A program made the translations under genes and the position numbers. Of a stretch of DNA of 5,917 nucleotides, positions 1 through 5,899 are shown in pieces (the stretch's first letter is position 1; every line of letters begins with the position of its first letter). The notes below the pieces were generated by a model. That model saw only the letters and a list, made by a program, of their open reading frames with translations, did not search any database and had not been told where the DNA came from. This DNA comes from Paludibacter sp. (GTDB lineage Bacteria > Bacteroidota > Bacteroidia > Bacteroidales > Paludibacteraceae), in contig JAITXR010000194.1 of NCBI GenBank assembly GCA_031284665.1, forward strand, positions 1 to 5,917, written 5' to 3'.

Positions 1-2279
1 CCACGCTCAATAAATTTGGAAATCCACTTTGGGTTTTACCCATTGCAAAAGATACTATTTCTGCAACTATTGGAGAAAATCAAGCATACGATTTCAACGG
101 ACGAATGCTGACCATAGCAGGAACTTATGTTGATACACTCACAGCCGCAAATGGTTGCGACAGCATTGTAACGCTGAATTTAACAGTAATGGATTCTCAG
201 CCTATTACTTGCACTCAAGCCTACTATACAACAGCAGATGCGCTCGTTGCATGCAGACAGCCGGCAGATGATGCACAAAACAATTCAAATAAAGGCACAG
301 GAACTTACATAGTATCAGATATTTGGACGTGGGATGGCATACCCGGTATTGAGCGTTTTTATATAAATTTTGATTTATCTGATTTTAATCTTACCTCTAA
401 TGCTCATATAACAAATGCAGATTTGTATCTGTTTGGTATAGGTTTTCGCGGAAATTCCTCAAATACTGCGACCAATAAACATATTTTCAATCGTGTAAAT
501 CAATCGTGGGGCGAATATACAATTACTTGGAATAACCAACCAACTATTGACGCAAGCACGAGTGTGATAACGCCTCAGATTCCGGGGACAATGAATAATC
601 CTGCATATTGGGTGGATTATGTTTTTAATATGAATAATATTTTGTTGAATAATGGATACTTATATTCTGATTATCAAGGAATTTCGTGTCGTCCGTATCA
701 AGAAAATGTTAATAATTATTATCGCTGTATGGCATTTGCAAGTAAGGAATATCCTGATTCTACCAAACACCCGATATTGAAAGTCAAATACGAAATTCCA
801 ATGCCAAAGATAAACTTTGATTGTAACACATTTTATATTTCGCAAAATGAAGATTTGAACGTTCTTTTTGATAATGTGCAATATCTTTGGACAATCAACG
901 GCGTTGAATATGCTGGCGACACAATTTACACAAACTTGACAGGCAATTCAGACATAAGCTTACATATAAAAATAACCAATAATGTCGGTGAAGTTTGCGA
1001 CTATTTTATTACAGAAAATAATTTTTTGCCTGTAATTAACAATACAATTTCCGACTCAATTTGCGAAAACGAAATTTACAATTTCAATGGCAGATTACTC
1101 AATCAGGCTGGCGTTTATAGCGATACATTAACAAATATCAACGATTGCGATAGCATTGTTACACTCACTTTAAGCGTGTTGCCAAACTCAACATTTGCCT
1201 ATTCGGAGGTAATTTGCGAAGGATATACTTACGATTTTAATGGCAAAACGTTGAATACAAGCGGAATATATATTGATACGCTGACTTCGAGGCTCGGTTG
1301 CGATAGTATTATTACGCTGACATTGACCATATCGTCTAACAATAATCTGTTTGATACGCTTGTAATTTGTGCTAACGAGTTGCCTTACGCTTATGCCGAT
1401 ACTATTTTTCAAGAAGGAACTTTGAGCGGCATTTATCAACTTAACGATATTTGTTCAGGCATAACGTTGAAACTTGATATTTTGCCAAAAATCAATACAT
1501 TGGCTGCTGTTATTCCTCGAATCTGCGCCGATGATACTAATTTTATATTACAATTTCCTCCATCTTATTCACCTAACGACCGATTTCCGACAAATTTTAA
1601 AATAACTTTCAGCGATAAAGCGCTTGCGGCAGGTTTTCAGAATTTTGAAGGAAATTTCGGAAGTGGCGATGTTATAATTGTTGATTTGCCCACGAAAGTT
1701 TATCCTGACAAGTATTCATTTACAATAATACTGTCCGACAGTGCTAAGGCTTGTAATTCATTGACATCTGAATATCAGTTTGCGGTGCTTTATCCCGAAA
1801 CTATTATGGAGCAAAAATGGGACGATGTGATAGCACTAAAAAATAAAAAATATAATGGCGGTTTCGATTTTGCAGGCTTTCAATGGTTGCAAAACGGATA
1901 TTATTTGCAGGGTGAAACGCGCTCGTACATTTATCTCGGACCGGTTAATACACTTACTGTTGGCGATGAATACTCAGTTTTAATCACTCGCCCTGATGGG
2001 TCGCAAATGTTGTCTTGTCCGTTTATTGCGCGTGAGGCACGACCTACATTCAGATATTATCCAATAGTCAGTCAGCACAACAATGTAATCCAAATAAACT
2101 ATAATACCACACAATCCACTCGCGTCAGGCTGTGGACGGCAACCGGCGTTTTACTGCGCAGCGAGCGACTTAATACGCCCGAACACACAATGGCAGCACG
2201 CACAGGAATGTATCTTGTGGAAATTTTAGCCGACGATTTATCGGAACGGCTGGCAAGTTTTACTATTGTGGTGGAGTGA
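1..2279 (+). CDS. Large secreted surface protein, 5' partial: GCDSI repeats, DNRLRE-like domain, T9SS-like C-terminus
   Basis: The frame is open from the first whole codon at position 3 to the TGA ending at 2279, giving 758 residues in the window. The gene starts upstream. The ATG at 105 falls inside a repeat unit (YDFNG-R-M-LTIAGTY), so it is an internal Met. Counting that Met as residue 1, the order is: incomplete GCDSI repeat (to 28), DNRLRE-like domain (about 38-230), PKD-like segment with LWTINGVEY (about 232-305), three Cys-paired repeats (314-460), a module with FQWLQNG and a YSVLITRPDG-type strand (about 565-640), and a T9SS-like domain (about 646-724). By family knowledge such proteins are exported by the type IX system and attached to or released from the cell surface; an adhesive or glycan-binding role is inference. 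No enzyme motif is visible. The gene converges on rnr, 33 bp away. Confidence is high that it is a coding surface protein and low on its specific ligand. Confidence 0.88.
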   Translation, partial: TLNKFGNPLWVLPIAKDTISATIGENQAYDFNGRMLTIAGTYVDTLTAANGCDSIVTLNLTVMDSQPITCTQAYYTTADALVACRQPADDAQNNSNKGTGTYIVSDIWTWDGIPGIERFYINFDLSDFNLTSNAHITNADLYLFGIGFRGNSSNTATNKHIFNRVNQSWGEYTITWNNQPTIDASTSVITPQIPGTMNNPAYWVDYVFNMNNILLNNGYLYSDYQGISCRPYQENVNNYYRCMAFASKEYPDSTKHPILKVKYEIPMPKINFDCNTFYISQNEDLNVLFDNVQYLWTINGVEYAGDTIYTNLTGNSDISLHIKITNNVGEVCDYFITENNFLPVINNTISDSICENEIYNFNGRLLNQAGVYSDTLTNINDCDSIVTLTLSVLPNSTFAYSEVICEGYTYDFNGKTLNTSGIYIDTLTSRLGCDSIITLTLTISSNNNLFDTLVICANELPYAYADTIFQEGTLSGIYQLNDICSGITLKLDILPKINTLAAVIPRICADDTNFILQFPPSYSPNDRFPTNFKITFSDKALAAGFQNFEGNFGSGDVIIVDLPTKVYPDKYSFTIILSDSAKACNSLTSEYQFAVLYPETIMEQKWDDVIALKNKKYNGGFDFAGFQWLQNGYYLQGETRSYIYLGPVNTLTVGDEYSVLITRPDGSQMLSCPFIAREARPTFRYYPIVSQHNNVIQINYNTTQSTRVRLWTATGVLLRSERLNTPEHTMAARTGMYLVEILADDLSERLASFTIVVE
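57..188 (+). repeat. Protein repeat unit 1 (GCDSI type), first Cys replaced by Gly
   Basis: This encodes one unit of the pattern YxFNGxxL...AGxYxDTLT...GCDSIVTLxLTV. It matches the units at 1044-1331, but the first Cys of the unit (SIC in unit 2) is Gly here (TIGEN). The second Cys, in GCDSI, is kept. It lies just before the DNRLRE-like domain and is separated from the other three units by about 285 residues. More units may lie upstream, outside the window. Confidence 0.85.
216..794 (+). other. DNRLRE-like (CBM96-type) domain within the surface protein
   Basis: Residues about 38-230, counted from the Met at 105, show landmarks of the DNRLRE beta-sandwich family: ERFYINFDLS near the start, ITNADLYLFG as the I-x-x-A-x-L-y-L strand, WGEYTITWNNQPTID as the hallmark W-x-E-x-T-x-T-W-N-N-x-P motif, and FASKEYPDSTKHPILKVKY as the closing F-x-S-k-E...P-x-L-x-V-x-Y strand. 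Members of this family sit in bacterial and archaeal surface proteins, and some have been grouped as a carbohydrate-binding module. Binding of a polysaccharide here is inference from that family. The assignment rests on motif recall, not a profile search. Confidence 0.72.
1044..1484 (+). repeat. Three tandem 51-residue Cys-paired repeats in the surface protein
   Basis: Three consecutive units start near residues 314, 367 and 417, counted from the Met at 105. Their first cysteines are C320, C371 and C422 and their second cysteines C348, C399 and C450, so both series step by exactly 51 and each pair is 28 apart. Units 2 and 3 keep YxFNGxxLxxxGxYxDTLT and CDSIxTLTL. The last unit is worn: FNG is gone and CDSI has become CSGI, yet the cysteine spacing is unchanged. 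A disulfide within each unit of an exported protein is a reasonable inference. Such repeats are common in Bacteroidota surface proteins as spacer or stalk elements. Confidence 0.88.
2040..2276 (+). other. T9SS-like C-terminal sorting domain
   Basis: The last ~79 residues follow the type A T9SS C-terminal pattern: a YYPIVSQ opening where many members have YPNP, a V-x-L-W-x-x-x-G-V-L-L strand pair (VRLWTATGVLL), a G-M-Y-L-V-E-I motif matching the usual G-x-Y-x-V-x-I, and a hydrophobic end, FTIVVE. In this family the domain directs outer-membrane passage and is usually cleaved off. The PNP motif is absent and the protein ends in Glu, so this is a variant form. Assignment is by pattern recall. 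Confidence 0.68.
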
Positions 2280-2312
2280 AAGCAATATTCAATTCATTCT
2301 CCGCTCTCAATG

Positions 2313-4442
2313 TTATGCCAATTCAAAGTCCAATTGTTTTTTCTCTAAATTTGCGCGGGTAACACGGATTTTTACTGCGTCGCCAAGTTGGTATCGATGC
2401 TTGTGACGGACACCGATAAGGCAGTAGTTTTTCTCGTCGAAAGTGTAATAATCGTCTTTTAAATTGCGGATAGGAATCATTCCTTCGCATTTATTTTCGG
2501 TAATTTCCACATATATTCCCCACTCGGTAACTCCCGAAATTACGCCATCGAACACTTGCCCAATAGATTTTGACATAAATTCTACTTGTTTGTATTTTAT
2601 CGATGCGCGTTCGGCATTAGCGGCGAGTTGTTCCATATTGCTGCTATGAAGGCAAAGTTGCTCGTATTCGTCGGGCGAAACGCTTTTGCCGCCTGCTAAA
2701 TATTTTTCGAGCAAGCGGTGAACGAGCATATCGGGGTAGCGGCGAATGGGCGACGTAAAATGTGTGTAAAAATCGAAAGCCAAGCCGTAATGCCCAAGAT
2801 TTTCGGTACTGTAAACGGCTTTTGCCATCGAGCGGACAGCAAGTGTTTCGATAAGATTTTGTTCGCGTTTGCCGTGTACATCGTCGAGCAACGAATTTAT
2901 TGACTTTGAAACGGCTTCTTTTTTGCCTGATGTTTTGAGTTTATAACCAAAACGGCGAATAAATTCCGAAAAATTTTGCAATTTGTCCTGATTTGGGACA
3001 TCGTGAACTCGATAGACAAAAGTTTTGGCTTTCAGTCCGCGCCCGGGTTTGCCGATGTGGTGCGCCGTAGTTTGGTTAGCCAAAAGCATAAATTCTTCGA
3101 TAAGTTTGTTGGCATCTTTTGCCTCTTTGAAAAACACCGAAACCGGAGTTCCCTGTTCGTTAATTTCAAAGCGCACTTCTACGCGGTCGAAGGCTATTGC
3201 GCCATTGTCGAAACGGCGCTGACGCAAAATTTTTGCTAATCGGTTGAGTGTAAGTAATTCTGTGTTATAATCGCCTTCTTCGCTTTCGAGCACCATTTGC
3301 GCCTCTTCGTAAGTAAAACGGCGATTGCTGCAAATAACGGTTTTAGCAATTTGATAATCAATCACTTCGGCATTATCGTTCATTTTGAAAATAACCGAAA
3401 AGGTTAATTTTTCTTCGTTTGGTCGCAAAGAGCAAATTCCATTCGACAGATGTTCGGGCAGCATTGGGATTGTTCTATCAACCAAATAAACCGAAGTTGC
3501 GCGACGGCTTGCCTCTTTTTCGATAATGGAATTAGGTGTAACATAATGAGTTACGTCGGCAATATGCACTCCCACTTCCCACAAGCCATCGGGCAGGCGG
3601 CGAAGTGAAAGAGCATCGTCAAAATCTTTGGCATCGCGCGGGTCGATGGTAAAGGTTGTAACATTGCGCAAATCTATTCGGCGCGAAATTTCGTCGGCAG
3701 TAATTCCGGCATCTATTTTTTCGGCAGCGGCTTCCACTTCGGCAGGATATTTATAAGGCAAACCATATTCAGCCAAAATAGCGTGCATTTCGGCGTTATT
3801 ATCACCTTTATTTCCCAGAATATCAATTATTTCGCCAACAGGATTTTTGAGATTTGCCTCCCAATCGAGCAGTCGTACTACAACTTTTTGTCCATTTTTT
3901 GCTCCTTTGATATTGTTTTTTGGAATAAAAATATCGTTAGTCAGATTTTTGTTGTCGGATATTACAAAAGCGTATTCGTGAGACACTTGCACAATTCCGA
4001 CAAAAGTATTTCTTGCTCTTTCTGTAATTTCCACTACTTCGCCTTCGGGCATCAAACCTTTGCGACGGGCGTACAGGAAAACGCGCACTTTATCGCCCAG
4101 CATAGCGTGATTTGTTTTGCGTTCGGGGATAAAAATTGTTTCGCCACCGCCATCGGGAATTACAAAAGTTTTAACACCTTGACGGTCGATAGTTCCCGTA
4201 ACGTCGCCACCCTGAGTGTTGAGGCGATATTTACCGTAATCGTTTTCGACCACTATATCATTGTTTTTGAGGCTGTTGAGCATTTCGCTGACAAGTCGTT
4301 TTTGCGATTCGTGTTTAGCACCGATAGCAGCCGCAATTTGTTTGTAATTAAAAGTTTTGTTAGGATTTTCGTTGAACGTGTTGATAATCAATTGTTCAAT
4401 TTCAGAGCCTTTGATTTCTTTGTTGATTTTATGTTTTTTCAT
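2313..4442 (-). CDS. rnr: Ribonuclease R (3'-5' exoribonuclease, RNB family)
   Basis: This 709-residue protein is a processive, hydrolytic 3'-5' exoribonuclease of the RNase II/R family. By family knowledge it degrades structured RNA in mRNA turnover and RNA quality control in the cytoplasm. Domains in order: an N-terminal winged-helix domain (about 13-75), cold-shock OB folds (about 78-210), the RNB catalytic domain (about 255-580) and a C-terminal S1 RNA-binding domain (about 626-709). The catalytic motif TIDPRDAKDFDDA places acidic residues at D267, D270, D273, D275 and D276, covering the four Mg-binding aspartates of RNase II/R. HFTSPIRRYPD (561-571) carries the conserved RNB arginines. 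The protein ends directly after the S1 domain, without the basic tail of the E. coli enzyme, and matches the shorter forms usual in Bacteroidota. The ATG at 4442 fits the start of the winged helix. The leader is A/T-rich with no Shine-Dalgarno sequence. It converges with the surface protein gene. Confidence 0.97.
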   Translation of the reverse strand: MKKHKINKEIKGSEIEQLIINTFNENPNKTFNYKQIAAAIGAKHESQKRLVSEMLNSLKNNDIVVENDYGKYRLNTQGGDVTGTIDRQGVKTFVIPDGGGETIFIPERKTNHAMLGDKVRVFLYARRKGLMPEGEVVEITERARNTFVGIVQVSHEYAFVISDNKNLTNDIFIPKNNIKGAKNGQKVVVRLLDWEANLKNPVGEIIDILGNKGDNNAEMHAILAEYGLPYKYPAEVEAAAEKIDAGITADEISRRIDLRNVTTFTIDPRDAKDFDDALSLRRLPDGLWEVGVHIADVTHYVTPNSIIEKEASRRATSVYLVDRTIPMLPEHLSNGICSLRPNEEKLTFSVIFKMNDNAEVIDYQIAKTVICSNRRFTYEEAQMVLESEEGDYNTELLTLNRLAKILRQRRFDNGAIAFDRVEVRFEINEQGTPVSVFFKEAKDANKLIEEFMLLANQTTAHHIGKPGRGLKAKTFVYRVHDVPNQDKLQNFSEFIRRFGYKLKTSGKKEAVSKSINSLLDDVHGKREQNLIETLAVRSMAKAVYSTENLGHYGLAFDFYTHFTSPIRRYPDMLVHRLLEKYLAGGKSVSPDEYEQLCLHSSNMEQLAANAERASIKYKQVEFMSKSIGQVFDGVISGVTEWGIYVEITENKCEGMIPIRNLKDDYYTFDEKNYCLIGVRHKHRYQLGDAVKIRVTRANLEKKQLDFELA

Positions 4443-4462
4443 AATTTTTATTTTTTTCTTTT

Positions 4463-4532
4463 ACCACGAACATCACAAACATTCACGAACATTTTTTTTC
4501 TTTTGTTTGTGTGGTCAGTGTGCTTAGTGGTT
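4463..4532. repeat. Imperfect inverted repeat with ~9-bp internal periodicity, upstream of rnr
   Basis: The left arm (4463-4491) contains CACRAAC three times, at 4465, 4474 and 4484. The right arm (4504-4532) contains GTG-led 9-bp units: GTGTGGTCA at 4509, GTGTGCTTA at 4518 and GTGGTTATT at 4527. The arms are roughly reverse complements around a T-rich spacer (4492-4503): ACCAC pairs with GTGGT at the outside and about 7 of 8 bases match at the inside, with mismatches between. In the rnr transcript this would be a hairpin ending about 20 nt before the start codon. From memory, CAC/GTG-periodic spacers of this look occur in many Bacteroidota genomes. Function is unknown; a leader structure or a degraded mobile repeat are both possible. 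Confidence 0.6.
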
Positions 4533-4543
4533 ATTTTTTTGAT

Positions 4544-4662
4544 TTGATACTATTAACTATCTCATATCTTAATACTTGATACTTGATACTTGATACTTGA
4601 CACTTTATACTCAATACTATCTTATGTCTAATCGTCTAATATCTTAATGTCTTATGTCTTAA
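4544..4662. repeat. Degenerate 7-bp-period tandem array between rnr and the glycosyltransferase gene
   Basis: The core is four perfect copies of ATACTTG (4572-4599), followed by ACACTTT, ATACTCA and ATACTAT in the same register. The side near the glycosyltransferase gene then changes to a related family of 7-8 bp units, such as TGTCTAA, TATCTTAA and TGTCTTA, up to one base before the stop codon at 4664. On the other side TATCTCA and TATCTTA (4558-4571) lead into the core. The whole stretch is 119 bp, equal to 17 units of 7. It is A/T-rich and non-coding. No function can be assigned; slipped-strand expansion of an intergenic repeat is the simplest origin. Confidence 0.85.
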
Positions 4663-4663
4663 A

Positions 4664-5806
4664 TTAATATCTATTTTTCTTTTTTAGCAGTATAATTCCT
4701 TTTATTAATGGCAGAACGAAATCGACAAATATTAGCGAAGGAAAATATTTCCCGAAATTATAATTTTTTGAAATATAATTGAGACTTAATAATCGCAAAG
4801 TGCTGCGCAGTACAAACAGCAATAGAGCCGTCGCCATAACGAGCATATTCCCTGTTATCAGGCACAGTATGAACGACAGGTAAAACAGTATTCGCCATTC
4901 GCCCTCGTTGGCTTTGCGATATTGCCCTAAAAAATTAAAATTCATTTCAATCCTTTGCAGGCGTTTTGTGTGGTATTGCCAATCGTTAAAATTCATTCGG
5001 CTATTTTCCCACATAATGCTTTCGGCGGCGTTTTCGATGCGGCAGTTATGTCGGCGCATTTGTCGGTTTGCCAGCAGTTCGATGTCGCCATTTGGCAAAT
5101 TCAGGAAAGGGGCAAAACCGTTATTTTTATAAAAAATCTCTTTCCGGCAAGCGAAATTATTGTTGTTGATTGTAAAAACTTTGCCTCGATTGGCAGACGA
5201 GAGAATTTTCAGTTGGCGGAGAAACGATTCGAGTGCAAACATACGCCTCCAAAACAGAGTTTTATTTTGGCTTAAAGTCATACCAAGCACAAAATCGGTT
5301 TTCGGGGTAAAATTGCGCATCATCGATTTTATCCACTGTTTACTTTGCGGAGTGCAACAGGGCGAAGTGAACAGTAAAACATCGTTTCGAGCCGCCTTAA
5401 CTCCAAGCATAACAGCAAGTTGACGAGTGTTTTTTATCGTAGTACGAAGAGGCACAAAAGTGATTTTGAGTTGCGGATAGAGGCTGCGCAAGTCGAGTAA
5501 AACTTGCTCGGTATTGTCCTCCGAACATTCGTTTACCACAATTATTTCAAATTGCGGATAATCCTGTTCGAGTAGCAGCGGGATATTTTTTTTGAGATTT
5601 TGGTCTTCGTCGGTTGAACACACAATTATGCTTACAGCCGGTAATGGCGACACAAAAGTGATTTTATTTTTCGCTATTTTTCGTTTTCGCCAGCCGAAAG
5701 CAAATAATATCCCGATATAATGCGCTGATTGAAAGATAAAAGCGAACAGAAGAATACCTAAAAACAGTATTTCGTAAAAATTAAAATTGAAACCAAAGTA
5801 AGTCAT
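4664..5806 (-). CDS. Membrane-anchored family 2 glycosyltransferase-like protein with degenerate motifs
   Basis: Starting at the ATG at 5806 gives 380 residues. One membrane segment (about 12-38) precedes a GT-A fold (from about 57, PAVSIIVCSTDEDQNL) that reads like Bacteroidota GT2 proteins: LLLEQDYPQFEIIVVNE, then NFTPKTDFVLGM and CRKEIFYKNNGFA. Hydrophobic segments follow at about 306-334 and 355-373. GT2 members transfer sugars from nucleotide donors to lipids or glycans at the inner face of the cytoplasmic membrane. Several expected active-site motifs are altered. The DxD region, TDADC in remembered relatives, is TSPCC (147-151). The first acidic loop, VNDGSTD, is VNECSED (91-97). GDDDLF is GDIELL (240-245). 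The K/Q-x-x-R-H/W motif is TKRLQR (280-285). Catalysis is therefore doubtful. The frame continues upstream to an ATG at 5899, but those 31 residues resemble translated leader and overlap a promoter-like motif. Substrate is unknown. Confidence 0.82.
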   Translation of the reverse strand: MTYFGFNFNFYEILFLGILLFAFIFQSAHYIGILFAFGWRKRKIAKNKITFVSPLPAVSIIVCSTDEDQNLKKNIPLLLEQDYPQFEIIVVNECSEDNTEQVLLDLRSLYPQLKITFVPLRTTIKNTRQLAVMLGVKAARNDVLLFTSPCCTPQSKQWIKSMMRNFTPKTDFVLGMTLSQNKTLFWRRMFALESFLRQLKILSSANRGKVFTINNNNFACRKEIFYKNNGFAPFLNLPNGDIELLANRQMRRHNCRIENAAESIMWENSRMNFNDWQYHTKRLQRIEMNFNFLGQYRKANEGEWRILFYLSFILCLITGNMLVMATALLLFVLRSTLRLLSLNYISKNYNFGKYFPSLIFVDFVLPLIKGIILLKKKNRY

Positions 5807-5842
5807 TCGATAAATAAATTTTATGATACATACAAAATGATG

Positions 5843-5876
5843 TTTGCAAAAATACTCTTTTTTTTGCAAATTTGCA
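5843..5876. promoter_or_regulatory. TTTGCAAA palindromes, possible operator upstream of the glycosyltransferase gene
   Basis: Two perfect 8-bp palindromes TTTGCAAA lie at 5843-5850 and 5863-5870, exactly 20 bp apart, about two helical turns. The second runs into a further TTTGCA, making the 10-bp palindrome GCAAATTTGC at 5866-5875. They flank a candidate -7 element. A/T-rich DNA makes such palindromes fairly likely by chance, so an operator role is only a suggestion. Confidence 0.3.
5847..5854 (-). promoter_or_regulatory. Candidate Bacteroidota -7 promoter element for the glycosyltransferase gene
   Basis: On the minus strand the bases read TATTTTTG, matching the Bacteroidota -7 consensus TAnnTTTG. 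Transcription would begin near 5840, giving a leader of about 34 nt before the ATG at 5806. It lies downstream of the ATG at 5899, which supports the shorter protein. No good TTTG element is present at the usual 19-21 bp upstream; the nearest TTTG is only 12 bp away. Confidence 0.3.
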
Positions 5877-5899
5877 TAATAAGATAAAAACAAATTCAA

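Noticed and set aside
2273..2302. Weak hairpin between the convergent genes (GGAG-TGAA against TTCA-TT-CTCC)
   Set aside because: The stem is only 8 pairs with a two-base bulge and part of it lies in coding sequence. No T-tract follows on either strand, so a terminator cannot be supported.
2313..4442. RNase II or a toxin-type nuclease as alternatives for the RNB protein
   Set aside because: The N-terminal winged helix followed by cold-shock domains, RNB and S1, together with the 709-residue length, match RNase R.
4443..4543. Bacteroidota -7 promoter element for rnr
   Set aside because: I searched the minus strand of the spacer for TAnnTTTG and found no match, so no promoter is annotated for rnr.
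3783..4547. Long plus-strand open frame of 254 codons antisense to rnr
   Set aside because: It lies almost wholly over the rnr N-terminal half, is rich in Phe, Ile and Val as expected of an antisense shadow, and shows no recognisable domain. The rnr frame is unambiguous.
4544..4662. CRISPR array
   Set aside because: Units are 7-8 bp with no spacers, so this is a short tandem repeat and not a repeat-spacer array.
4955..5275. Plus-strand open frame of 106 codons antisense to the glycosyltransferase gene
   Set aside because: It has no domain signal and is explained by codon structure of the opposite strand.
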